From contig NZ_SLZN01000005.1 in assembly GCF_004346035.1 (NCBI RefSeq), positions 124,001 to 188,000 of the forward strand: 64,000 nucleotides of DNA, given 5' to 3'. Below are positions 36,901 to 43,908 of the stretch, one piece after another. The DNA is from Acidomonas methanolica. Its GTDB lineage: Bacteria > Pseudomonadota > Alphaproteobacteria > Acetobacterales > Acetobacteraceae. Position numbers and translations under genes: made by a program. The notes beneath the pieces are model-generated. The model searched no databases, was not told where the DNA came from, and worked only from the letters and a program-made list of their open reading frames with translations. Position 1 is the stretch's first letter, and each line of letters starts with the position of its first letter.

Positions 36901-37590
36901 GACCCCATGATAGGGCGGCCGCACCACGCGGCCATGCAACATGCCCTCCACCCGCACGTCATGGACATAGACGGCCCGCCCCGTCGCCTTGTCGGGAATA
37001 TCGATTCGGGGCACCTCACGCCCGACCACGCGATAGGCCGCGCGCGGCTTGAGCGCCACGCCCTCGTCGAGCCGGACGATCCGTTGCCGCCCCGCGAGCA
37101 GCTCCGCCACGCTCGCCACGCGCCGGCGCTCCTCCGCCCCGCCGCTCCAGACGATTCCGTCCCGGACATGCAGGCCGCAGACCTCGACCCCATGAGAAGC
37201 CGCCGCGAGAGTCTTCAGCGTCTCGCGCGCCTGCGCCGCCGCCTTGCGCAGGGGAATCGCGGCGACCTGAATCGTTTCACTCGCGATTGTCGCCCCCTGG
37301 TCGGGCGTGGTGCCGGTATGGCCCAGTTCCATGCGGACCCAGGAGAACGGCACCTCCATTTCCTCCGCCACGATCTGCGCCAGAGCCGTGGCGATCCCCG
37401 TCCCCAGATCGACATGCCCGCAATAGCCGACGACGCGCTCATCCGCCCGCAGCACCACGAACACGTCATCCGGCGCATTGCTCAGATCCCGATGGACCGC
37501 CCCCATGCCGTGCGGCTGCTCCGGCGGCCGCACGACCGCGATGTAGCCGCCCGCATCCTCGTGACGCCGAAGGAGTCCGAATCCGCTCAA
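33949..37590 (-). CDS. nicB: nicotinate dehydrogenase large subunit, molybdopterin domain fused to triheme cytochrome c
   Basis: About 1213 residues. Residues ~1-760 are the xanthine-oxidase-type molybdenum domain (VDLGTGIATALAQIVAEEM, GTQNPHMLRGDLARLV, HEAAGCYGRNCADD, and PPLGVGESASVPSAAAIANA with the catalytic Glu). The C-terminal ~400 residues carry three haem c sites: CAVCH (~834), CSGCH (~980) and CAACH (~1108). With NicA it hydroxylates nicotinate to 6-hydroxynicotinate and sends electrons to the respiratory chain. I propose TTG 37590, overlapping the nicA stop as TTGA, because no ATG lies in a suitable place; the frame is open to 37662. A leader helix before the cytochrome part may anchor it. 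Confidence 0.9.
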   Translation of the reverse strand: MSGFGLLRRHEDAGGYIAVVRPPEQPHGMGAVHRDLSNAPDDVFVVLRADERVVGYCGHVDLGTGIATALAQIVAEEMEVPFSWVRMELGHTGTTPDQGATIASETIQVAAIPLRKAAAQARETLKTLAAASHGVEVCGLHVRDGIVWSGGAEERRRVASVAELLAGRQRIVRLDEGVALKPRAAYRVVGREVPRIDIPDKATGRAVYVHDVRVEGMLHGRVVRPPYHGVEHGRQVGRSLIGVERDSISHLPGIVDVVTIGDFVGVVAEREEQAVAAAEALVIRWRQVGMPDLSDLDAALRSNPSTPRRLLDRGDVDAAIAGAVTRHEADYLWPYQMHASIGPSCAVADWRDGRPLVWSGTQNPHMLRGDLARLVETPEDRIEILRHEAAGCYGRNCADDVCGDALLLSRAVGRPVRVQLSRRQEHVWEPKGAAQLMQVSGALDARGRPVAYAFQTRYPSNVSPLLALVLTRRMDADRPTITQMGDRTSIPPYAYDNARVIVHDTPPIARASWLRGVSAMPNSFAHDSFVDELAALAGADPLAYRLDLLRDERACAMLRALADRAGWVMRHGPRPAIDRTARVLTGRGVGYAVYVHGAFPGVAAAWAAWIADVEVDRLTGVVRVLRVHIAQDAGMMVNPAGVRHQVHGNVVQSVSRVLKEEVTFDATGVTSRDWGTYPILTFAELPDIDVLLMDRPDDPPLGVGESASVPSAAAIANALFDATGVRFRELPLTPARVRPALDRALGVWVGPSEEPVPLPLPLALPRGGGAAGGRPGGTRSLRDLLKLGVVATALVQTASAALPVRPALAPVRRPEAASFDTAAIERGRLLAAAGDCAVCHTAPGGIPNAGGRMMDTPFGQIVTTNLTPDEETGIGRWSFPAFVRAMREGISRDGHHLYPAFPYTSFARMSDADLEALYAYLMTRTAISNAVPATKLAFPYGFRPAMAGWNLLFHDPNPYRPDPSRSAEWNRGAYLVDGPGHCSGCHTPRNGLGAEKSGSAYLAGGEADGWVAPPLGAVSRAPVPWTVEAMVRYLRSGHDAEHGPALGPMAPVVEEMRVLPDEDIRAIAVYLTEGHGRDGNAGPNADDRLSRMALAALREPQGARLFAGSCAACHEGEARHMDGARPDLALNSNLQEDRPDNLIRVILDGAPYAGQRGRGEMPGFRGVLDDRQIASLLRYLRAAHAPGRPGWEGLEGRIAVLRGQSGHAGRGGQ

Positions 37591-38060
37591 GGCGACATCC
37601 CCGCCGGGTCCAGCCCGCAGGCCCGCCGCGCGGCGCGCAGGATTTCCACATGCGTGCCGCACCGGCAGAGCGAATAGCGCAGCGCATGGCGGATCGCCGC
37701 CTCATCGGGCGCGGGCGTCGCATTCAGCAGCGCGCGGATCGTGATGATCATCCCGTTGAGACAATATCCGCACTGCGCGCCCTGTTCGACGATGAAGGCC
37801 TCCTGAACCGGGTCGAGCCGTCCGTCAGCGGCGAGCCCTTCGAGCGTGACGATCGGCCTTCCCTCGGCCGCGGCGCAGGACACGGCGCAGGCCCGCGCCA
37901 CGCGCCCCTCGATCAGCACCGCGCACGCCCCGCACTCCCCCAGCCCGCACCCGTATTTCGGACCGCGCAGCGCGAGGTCGTTGCGCAGGACATGCAGGAG
38001 CGGCGCGTCGCCCGGCACGTCCAGACGATGACGCCGCCCGTTGACGGTCAGTTCGATCAT
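37587..38060 (-). CDS. nicA: nicotinate dehydrogenase small subunit, [2Fe-2S]
   Basis: 157 residues. The N-terminal plant-type cluster ligands are in KYGCGLGECGACAVLIEG and the C-terminal cluster in GYCLNGMIITI and CRCGTH. This is the two-cluster small subunit of molybdenum hydroxylases such as isoquinoline 1-oxidoreductase and NicA. First gene of the nic operon, 65 bases from a GTATAC operator and an adjacent promoter. ATG 38060 follows GGAACGACAC. Confidence 0.92.
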   Translation of the reverse strand: MIELTVNGRRHRLDVPGDAPLLHVLRNDLALRGPKYGCGLGECGACAVLIEGRVARACAVSCAAAEGRPIVTLEGLAADGRLDPVQEAFIVEQGAQCGYCLNGMIITIRALLNATPAPDEAAIRHALRYSLCRCGTHVEILRAARRACGLDPAGMSP

Positions 38061-38124
38061 GTGTCGTTCCGAATCGAGCACATTACGACCTCGATCTCAT
38101 TCATACGGGGAAAATCCGCCATTC

Positions 38125-38138
38125 TAGGGTATACGCGA
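38125..38138. promoter_or_regulatory. GTATAC operator between nicA and nicR
   Basis: TAGGGTATACGCGA, an imperfect palindrome centred on GTATAC. On the minus strand it begins one base after the proposed nicA -10 box and so would cover the transcription start. It also lies about 85 bases before nicR, so one site could control both directions. Confidence 0.6.
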
Positions 38139-38139
38139 T

Positions 38140-38169
38140 ATGATAGGCGCATGTCGCGCGGCAAAACAA
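38140..38169 (-). promoter_or_regulatory. probable nicA promoter
   Basis: On the minus strand TTGTTT (38169-38164) and TATCAT (38145-38140) are separated by 18 bases. The operator follows immediately, so a bound MarR-type repressor would block initiation. Confidence 0.45.
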
Positions 38170-38221
38170 GACCTGATTCGCCCGGATTGAGCGCCCGCCC
38201 GTTTCGGGCTACCCTTCCGGA

Positions 38222-38725
38222 ATGAACAGGAAGCCTGGCCGCCGATCCTCCAGACCCGATTCCCCGTCAGCCGGCGCTCCGGCGAATGGCGCGCCAGAGG
38301 AAAATAGCGATTACGTTCTTTCCGAGCAGATCGGCTATCTGCTGCGCAGAGCCTATCAGCGCCACACGGCCATTTTCCAGGCCGCCATCCCCGACGACAA
38401 GCTGACCTCCGTCCAGTTCGCCGTCCTGACGACCGTGCGCGACCATCCGAACTCGCCGCTCGTGCTCGTGGCACAACGGACCGCCATCGATCACGCCACC
38501 CTTCGCGACATCGTCCTGCGCCTGAAGCGCCGTGGCCTCCTGCACGTCGTCGCGGATCATCAGGACCGGCGCCAACGCCTGCTTTCCCTCTCCCCGGAGG
38601 GCACGCGACTCGTGGAAAGCGTGATTCCGGACGCCAGACGGATCACGGAACTGACCCTCGCAAACCTCAGCGCCTGCGAGCGGCTCGCCGCCATAGAGGT
38701 GCTCCGCAAGCTCTCGCGGGACTGA
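38222..38725 (+). CDS. nicR: MarR-family transcriptional regulator
   Basis: 167 residues. Winged helix-turn-helix: SVQFAVLTTVRDHPNS, then LVAQRTAIDHATLRDIVLRLKRRGLLHVVADHQDRRQRLLSLS with the typical DxRxRxLxLT wing. It sits divergent from nicA and upstream of nicC, as a local regulator should. In Pseudomonas, NicR is the MarR repressor relieved by 6-hydroxynicotinate; I transfer that role by family and position. Confidence 0.85.
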   Translation: MNRKPGRRSSRPDSPSAGAPANGAPEENSDYVLSEQIGYLLRRAYQRHTAIFQAAIPDDKLTSVQFAVLTTVRDHPNSPLVLVAQRTAIDHATLRDIVLRLKRRGLLHVVADHQDRRQRLLSLSPEGTRLVESVIPDARRITELTLANLSACERLAAIEVLRKLSRD

Positions 38726-38764
38726 CGCGGCGCGCCGGATCGTATCGATTCCAGAGCAATCCGC

Positions 38765-38812
38765 TTGACAGCCCCGCCACCTTGCGCTGCACTATAAATA
38801 GCGTATACACTA
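38765..38812 (+). promoter_or_regulatory. nicC promoter and GTATAC operator
   Basis: TTGACA lies at 38765 and TATAAA at 38793; the 22-base gap is longer than usual, so the exact -35 is uncertain. The operator TAGCGTATACACTA (38799-38812) follows TATAAA at once. This is the same geometry as at nicA, where the operator starts one base after the -10 box. Confidence 0.5.
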
Positions 38813-38865
38813 TTAATAACCGGCCGCGTCCGCCAGCGTCATCTCCATCGGGAAAGCAGTCATCC

Positions 38866-39984
38866 ATGTCGGAAGTTTCAAGAATCGGTATCGTCGGCGC
38901 GGGCATGGGCGGCATCGCCGCCGCCGCCCTCCTGCAAAGGGCCGGCTTCGACGTCATCCTTTTCGATCAGTCGCCTGCCTTCTCACGCCTCGGCGCGGGC
39001 ATCCAGTTCGGCCCGAACGTGATGAAAATCCTTCGCCGCCTGGATCTCGAAGCCCCGCTGGAGGCGATGTCCTGTCTGCCCGACTACTGGATGAGCCGCA
39101 AATGGGACGACGGCGAGGTGCTCGCCGCCATTCCGCTCAATGCCGAGCGCGAGCGTTATCACGCCCCTTACATCACCATTCACCGTGGCGACCTCCAGCA
39201 GAAAATGCTCGAAGCCGTCGCCACGGACCGGGTCCGGTTCGGCAGGAAACTCGTTACCTTTCACGATGACGGGCAGGCCGTCTCCCTCGAGTTTGAGGAC
39301 GGCACGCGGGACAAGGTCGACATCCTCATCGCGGCGGACGGGATCAACTCGCGTATCCGCGAGATTCTCTTCGGGCAGGAAGAGCCTGTCTACACCGGCT
39401 GGCTCGCGCATCGCGCCATCATCCCCGGCGCGGTGGCGCGAGATGTCGGCGCCGATCTCAACGCCAAATGGTGGTCGGAGGACCGCCATATCGTCTGCTA
39501 TTACCTCGACAGGGCCCTCGACGAATTCTACCTCGTAACCGGCGAACCGGGAGAATGGACCAGCGCCGGCGGCCAGATGTCCAGCACGCGCGACGCCCTG
39601 CGCGAGTCCTTCCGGGGCTATCACCCCATGGTCCAGGCCTATATCGACGCCACGGAAGACGTCACGAAATGGCCCCTGAAAACACGCGAGCCGCTGCCCG
39701 TCTGGCATCGGGGACGTGTCGTTCTCCTCGGCGATTCCTGCCACCCGATGAAGCCGCATATGGCGCAGGGCGCCGCCATGGCCGTCGAGGACGCCGCCGT
39801 GCTGACGCGCTGCCTCACCGTCCTCGGCACCGATGACCTGGACGCCACGTTCCGCCGCTATCATGCCCTGCGCAAGGACCGCGCCACGAAAGTCCAGTCC
39901 ATCTCCAACGCGAACACATGGCTGCGCGCACCGGAAGATCCGTTCTGGTGTTACGGGGACGATGTCTACGACATGACCATATGA
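38866..39984 (+). CDS. nicC: 6-hydroxynicotinate 3-monooxygenase
   Basis: 372 residues of the class A flavoprotein monooxygenases. FAD motif GIVGAGMGGIAAAALLQRAG near the start, the DG-type segment IAADGINSRIRE, and LLGDSCHPMKPHMAQGAAMAVEDAAVL near the C-terminus. NicC decarboxylates and hydroxylates 6-hydroxynicotinate to 2,5-dihydroxypyridine using NADH and O2. I start at ATG 38866; the frame is open upstream to 38782, but that region holds the operator. It is transcribed on the plus strand after nicR with its own promoter. Confidence 0.92.
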   Translation: MSEVSRIGIVGAGMGGIAAAALLQRAGFDVILFDQSPAFSRLGAGIQFGPNVMKILRRLDLEAPLEAMSCLPDYWMSRKWDDGEVLAAIPLNAERERYHAPYITIHRGDLQQKMLEAVATDRVRFGRKLVTFHDDGQAVSLEFEDGTRDKVDILIAADGINSRIREILFGQEEPVYTGWLAHRAIIPGAVARDVGADLNAKWWSEDRHIVCYYLDRALDEFYLVTGEPGEWTSAGGQMSSTRDALRESFRGYHPMVQAYIDATEDVTKWPLKTREPLPVWHRGRVVLLGDSCHPMKPHMAQGAAMAVEDAAVLTRCLTVLGTDDLDATFRRYHALRKDRATKVQSISNANTWLRAPEDPFWCYGDDVYDMTI

Positions 39985-40014
39985 TCCCGAGACTCTTCAC
40001 GCGGATACATGAAT

Positions 40015-40647
40015 TCACACGAAGCGGTCGGCTGTGTCGCAGTCGAAAACCGTGCCCGGATTGGAGGAGGCATACACCGCCTTGTCGGTCGGATAGTCCC
40101 TGACGATACCGGCGGCGCCATGGTCGCCGGACAACGCGCCGAGACGGCCGAAATGCTCGCGCCCGAAAAGGACCGGATGGCCGGGCCGCCGATCGAATAT
40201 CGGCCGGCATATGCTCCGAGGACCGGAGAATATGCCGGCAACGGAATGAAAATCCTCGGCGGTGAGTCCCGGCATGTCCGCCGGGCAGATGAAGACTCCT
40301 TCCGCATCCGGCCGCAAAGCGGCGGAGCCGACGGCGATGGAGCGCCCCATACCCTCCGACGCCCGCGCATTGACGCATTCGCGCCAGTCCGGATAGCGTT
40401 TGAGTTCCGCAACGATATCACTCCGATACGGCTCGCCGGTGACGACGATGCGCCGCCCGACATCGAGCCCCGCGATGGTGCGAAGAATATGTCCGATCAG
40501 CGGCAGGCCCCGATAGGGTTCAACGAGCTTGTTCCCCGCCGTAAAACGTCGGGAGGCGCCCGCCGCGAGCAATATGACGTCGAACCTTCGAAGTGACACG
40601 GCGCCCGCCTCGCCCGGTTTAACCACCGGAGAAGGATCGCCCGTCAT
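40015..40647 (-). CDS. mocA: molybdenum cofactor cytidylyltransferase (MocA-like)
   Basis: 210 residues. The nucleotide-binding start is VILLAAGASRRFTAGNKLVEPY, and VFICPADMPGLTAEDF and GHPVLFGREHF follow, as in the MobA-like NTP transferases that make molybdopterin cytosine dinucleotide. Xanthine-oxidase-type enzymes such as NicB use this cofactor. The start overlaps the end of xdhC by 29 bases; a GTG at 40599 is an alternative start. Convergent with nicC. Confidence 0.88.
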   Translation of the reverse strand: MTGDPSPVVKPGEAGAVSLRRFDVILLAAGASRRFTAGNKLVEPYRGLPLIGHILRTIAGLDVGRRIVVTGEPYRSDIVAELKRYPDWRECVNARASEGMGRSIAVGSAALRPDAEGVFICPADMPGLTAEDFHSVAGIFSGPRSICRPIFDRRPGHPVLFGREHFGRLGALSGDHGAAGIVRDYPTDKAVYASSNPGTVFDCDTADRFV

Positions 40648-41665
40648 GCTCCCGGCGGCGGATCGCCACTTCTCCCAGAACCGAGAGCGCCAGCGTTTCC
40701 GGCTCCCGCGCCTGCGGTATGATGCCGACCGGCCCTGATATCCGGTTCACCAGAGCCGGACTGTGACCGGCCGCCAACAGGCGATCACGGCGGCCCGCAT
40801 GCGTCCGCTGACTACCGAGAGCGCCAATATAAAACCCGGGTGCGGCAAGGGCCGCGGCGAGAATGGGATCTTCCCATTCGCGTTCATGGAAAAGCAGCAC
40901 CGTCGCCGTCCACGGATCGGCCGGCAATGCGGGAACGTCGCGCGGACTGTCGAGAATGGTCAGATCGACGGGAAGATCCGCGAGCCGACGCCCCATTTCC
41001 GCATCCGGCGTCATCACCACGATATCGTAATTGACGGCCGCCGCGAGCCTCGCCGTGGTCTCGAGCTCCGGCCCCCTGCCGACCAGAACCAGACGCGTGG
41101 CAGGCAGATAGCGCCGGTGAAAGGACGTCCCGCACCAGCCCGTTTGCAAAGGCGTTTCGACAATGGCGGACCGGCTTTCGCCGGGCATGAATGCAAGGGT
41201 GAAGGCTTTCCGCCGGGCGAATCGGTCCAGAACCTCTTCGACCAGCGCGGTCGTCAACCCCGTATGGACCAGAACGTCAACACCGCCCCCGCACGGAAAG
41301 CGGATGTCGAAAAAGGGAGATCCCTTGCCGAACCTGATGACGCGGTCCTGCCGCGCGGCAATCACCGCCTCGGCCTCGCGCGCGATGGCCGGCTCGACGC
41401 AGCCGCCGGAAAGATAGCCGTGAAATCGTTCCCCGGAAACGACGGCCATATGAGACCCCACCGGGCGCGGCGCGCCGCCATCCACACCCGCGACGGTCAG
41501 CAACGCGCCCGCCCTGTTTTCGGAAAATTCTTTCAAAAGCCAGGAAAACGACGCGACATCCGGGCTGGATGAATAATGTCCCGCGACCGGCGAGAACGAC
41601 CCTGTCAGTGCCTGACGGGAGGAGTCATCCGTAAAGAACAAGGCGACCGCCCCTCCGTTTTCCAT
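40619..41665 (-). CDS. xdhC: XdhC/CoxI family molybdenum-enzyme maturation factor
   Basis: 348 residues. ENRAGALLTVAGVDGGAPRPVGSHMAV and LSGGCVEPAIAREA belong to the XdhC N-terminal domain. LVGRGPELETTARLAAA and IGALGSQRTHAGRRDRLLA belong to the Rossmann-like C-terminal domain. These proteins load sulfurated molybdenum cofactor into xanthine-oxidase family enzymes. NicB is the only such enzyme in the window and is the likely client. The N-terminal ~30 residues are longer than usual, so the true start may lie a little downstream. Confidence 0.88.
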   Translation of the reverse strand: MENGGAVALFFTDDSSRQALTGSFSPVAGHYSSSPDVASFSWLLKEFSENRAGALLTVAGVDGGAPRPVGSHMAVVSGERFHGYLSGGCVEPAIAREAEAVIAARQDRVIRFGKGSPFFDIRFPCGGGVDVLVHTGLTTALVEEVLDRFARRKAFTLAFMPGESRSAIVETPLQTGWCGTSFHRRYLPATRLVLVGRGPELETTARLAAAVNYDIVVMTPDAEMGRRLADLPVDLTILDSPRDVPALPADPWTATVLLFHEREWEDPILAAALAAPGFYIGALGSQRTHAGRRDRLLAAGHSPALVNRISGPVGIIPQAREPETLALSVLGEVAIRRREHDGRSFSGG

Positions 41666-41841
41666 GCGCTTCGGATTGCGTGCCGGTCGTCAACCGCGTT
41701 CGCGCGGGCCGACCCTGACGAAGATCGAGTGTGTCGCCACTGCGCCGCTTTCGTCAAAGGATATCTGCGGTCGCCACAACTCTGCCCGAACCCATCAGAA
41801 GCCGCAGGCTCCGAACCTCATTTCTGAAAGCCGACGGGTTT

Positions 41842-41861
41842 CCAAAGGGCAAGCCCTTTGG
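41842..41861. repeat. hairpin repeat downstream of speE
   Basis: CCAAAGGG and CCCTTTGG form a perfect 8-bp stem with a CAAG loop, followed by GCGGGTGCGGGACAGCGCCC. I recall similar units between genes in acetic acid bacteria, so this may be a dispersed extragenic element acting as the speE/xdhC transcript boundary. Only one copy is seen here. Confidence 0.5.
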
Positions 41862-41902
41862 CGGGTGCGGGACAGCGCCCTGCATCACAGCGTCAAATGA
41901 CG

Positions 41903-42784
41903 TCATCCCCCGACCGGGAGCGCTTCCGCGATATAGGGCGGCAGATTGAACGACCCGACATGAATCTCCGGCGTCCAGTAGCGCGTCGTCCCGAGAATGC
42001 CGGCCCGCCCGGCGCGCGCGCGCACCGTCTCCACCGGCACGGCCCCCGGCACGCCGCCCTTGGCCGCCACGCCCAGCGTCATGAACCCGCCCACATAGGT
42101 CGGCACCGCCGCCACATAGGCCGAGACATGGGGGAAAAACTTCGCCCGCCGCAGCGAGGTCTCGCGCAGCTCGTCGGCCTGCATGAACGGCACGCCGCAC
42201 TGATTGACGATCAGCCCGTCCGGCGAAAGAATCCGCGCGCAATCGGCATAGAACGCATCGGTGAACAACGCCTCGCCCACGCCGATCGGATCGGTCGAAT
42301 CGACGATGATGACGTCGAACGACTCCGCCCCGGCTCTGGCGACATAGTCGATGCCGTCGCCGACGATCACCTCGGCGCGCGAATCGTCCCAGGCATCCCC
42401 GGCGATCGAGGGCAGGAAGCGCTTCGACAACGCGATGACCGCGCCATCGATCTCCACCATCACCGCCTTCTCGACCGTACGATGCTGCAAGACCCGCCGC
42501 AGCACCCCGCCATCGCCCGCGCCGATGATGAGCACGTTCTTCGCCAGCGGATGAGAGAGCAGCGGCACATGCGCGAGCATCTCCTGATAGACGAATTCGT
42601 CACGCTCGGTGATCTGGATCGCCCCGTCGAGCACCAGCACGCCACCATGCGACTCGCTCTCGAACACCACGATCTCCTGGAACGGGCTCGTCACCCGCGC
42701 GAGTTCCCGCGTCACGCGGAAACGCTGGCCCCAGTCGGGATAGAGAGTCTCGTTGATCCACTGATCGGCGGGCTGATCGGTCAT
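41903..42784 (-). CDS. speE: spermidine synthase
   Basis: 293 residues. The dcAdoMet-binding segment LIIGAGDGGVLRRVLQH, VEIDGAVIALSKRFLP and the catalytic VDSTDPIGVGEALF are clear, with YQEMLAHVPLLSHP before them. It transfers aminopropyl from decarboxylated SAM to putrescine. It follows speD on the same strand, but a terminator at 42860 lies between them, so speE may have its own promoter. Confidence 0.95.
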   Translation of the reverse strand: MTDQPADQWINETLYPDWGQRFRVTRELARVTSPFQEIVVFESESHGGVLVLDGAIQITERDEFVYQEMLAHVPLLSHPLAKNVLIIGAGDGGVLRRVLQHRTVEKAVMVEIDGAVIALSKRFLPSIAGDAWDDSRAEVIVGDGIDYVARAGAESFDVIIVDSTDPIGVGEALFTDAFYADCARILSPDGLIVNQCGVPFMQADELRETSLRRAKFFPHVSAYVAAVPTYVGGFMTLGVAAKGGVPGAVPVETVRARAGRAGILGTTRYWTPEIHVGSFNLPPYIAEALPVGG

Positions 42785-42859
42785 CGGCGCTCAGGGTCCT
42801 GTCTCTGATGGTGGCGTGCGGCTCAAATCGAGATGGCGTCATTCGAGCCGGACAGGCTC

Positions 42860-42888
42860 AAAAAAAGGCCGGACCTCGCGGCCCGGCC
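42860..42888 (-). terminator. Rho-independent terminator of speD
   Basis: On the minus strand GGCCGGGCC and GGTCCGGCC pair around GCGA (one G-T pair), followed by seven T. It is 25 bases after the speD stop. Confidence 0.85.
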
Positions 42889-42913
42889 CATGATCGGCGG
42901 GATGCCCCGCGCC

Positions 42914-43390
42914 TCAGGCCGCCAGCCGGGACGGCTCCCGGCCGCGACGCTCCTCCTGCGAGATCACCTTCTCGGCCTGGAAGAGCCGCTGCATGACCGG
43001 AATCGTCAGATTCGGATCGCACGCGCCACACATGAACACATCGACCGCCGCGAAATCGCGCTCCGGCCACGTATGAATCGAGATATGGCTCTCGGCCAGC
43101 ACGATGACACCCGACACGCCGCCATTCGGCGAGAAATGATGGAAGTGGCTGTGCAGGATCGTCGCCCCCGCCGTCACCGCCGCCTCGCAGAGCGTGGCGT
43201 CGATCCGCTCGGGATCGTCGAGATTTCTGGCCCCCCAAAAATCGATCAGCAGATGGTGCCCGGCATAGCGCTCGCCGTCACGCTCGATGAAATAATCCTT
43301 GTGCTCCTCGTCATGCGAGGAAGCCGGTGCGATCGTCTGGTTATCTCTCGGGTGTCCCGATACCATCCCCAGTTGAGCAAGTGCGTTCAT
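42914..43390 (-). CDS. speD: S-adenosylmethionine decarboxylase proenzyme
   Basis: 158 residues. The self-cleavage site is in VLAESHISIHTWPE, where Glu-Ser is cut to give the pyruvoyl group; FMCGACDPN holds the catalytic cysteine. Start chosen at ATG 43390; the codon before it is GTG. It supplies decarboxylated SAM to SpeE. The 160-base leader between the pqqA terminator and speD contains several GC-rich inverted repeats of unknown role. Confidence 0.95.
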   Translation of the reverse strand: MNALAQLGMVSGHPRDNQTIAPASSHDEEHKDYFIERDGERYAGHHLLIDFWGARNLDDPERIDATLCEAAVTAGATILHSHFHHFSPNGGVSGVIVLAESHISIHTWPERDFAAVDVFMCGACDPNLTIPVMQRLFQAEKVISQEERRGREPSRLAA

Positions 43391-43550
43391 CACGTACCCC
43401 CAAACCAGTAGACAGCCTGTTGGGCATTATTGCCCCCTTGGGCCAAGGTGGCGCTGATAGAACCCCTGCCCCCTCGATGCAAGGGGATTTTGGCCCGCTC
43501 TCGCGCTTTTTTCCTCTGGCCCCGAACCGTCGCGGATCGCGGCGGCCAAG

Positions 43551-43579
43551 AAAAAAGCCCGGGGCCGAAACCCCGGGCT
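43551..43579 (-). terminator. Rho-independent terminator of pqqA
   Basis: On the minus strand AGCCCGGGG and CCCCGGGCT pair around a 6-base TTTCGG loop, followed by TTTTTT. It lies 45 bases after the pqqA stop and separates it from speD. Confidence 0.92.
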
Positions 43580-43623
43580 CTTCCCGCCTCCCCCGCGGCG
43601 CAAACGCCGCGAAGAACAACAGC

Positions 43624-43704
43624 TTACTTCTTGCTGCCGCAGACGTAGGAGTTGATCTCCGCACCCAGCGGCACTTCAGTGACTTTCGGTGTGTTCCAGG
43701 CCAT
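43624..43704 (-). CDS. pqqA: PqqA, precursor peptide of the PQQ cofactor
   Basis: A 26-residue peptide beginning MAWNTPKVTEVPLGAEIN and ending SYVCGSKK. Glu16 and Tyr20, three residues apart, are the residues cross-linked by PqqE to build pyrroloquinoline quinone. AAAGGAGG lies 5 bases before the ATG, an excellent ribosome site. It is too short for ordinary gene callers. It stands alone: a terminator follows and no pqqBCDE is near; the next gene on the strand is speD. PQQ is needed by the AdhA enzyme encoded 35 kb away. Either a second copy or the genome's separated pqqA. Confidence 0.93.
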   Translation of the reverse strand: MAWNTPKVTEVPLGAEINSYVCGSKK

Positions 43705-43908
43705 GATAGCCTCCTTTGATTTATAGGCGCCACCTGTAGCTCAAGGCGACAATTGCAGTCTTGCCCTGTCAGGCGCGACTTTCAAGGCAAAATCACCACA
43801 CACGCATCACGATCATGGCACCGCCCGGCTTATATCCTGCGCCTCGATCAAAAAAACGTCTAATCAGGATCTCTGAAACCGGACCACACCCAAGGAGAGG
43901 CACCCTTC

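Noticed and set aside
35650-37677. A 675-codon plus-strand frame over nicB
   Set aside because: Low-complexity Arg/His/Asp-rich translation typical of antisense frames; nicB motifs and haem sites are on the minus strand.
43391-43550. Possible riboswitch or SAM-responsive leader before speD
   Set aside because: Several GC-rich inverted repeats exist, but I could not match them to a known riboswitch core.
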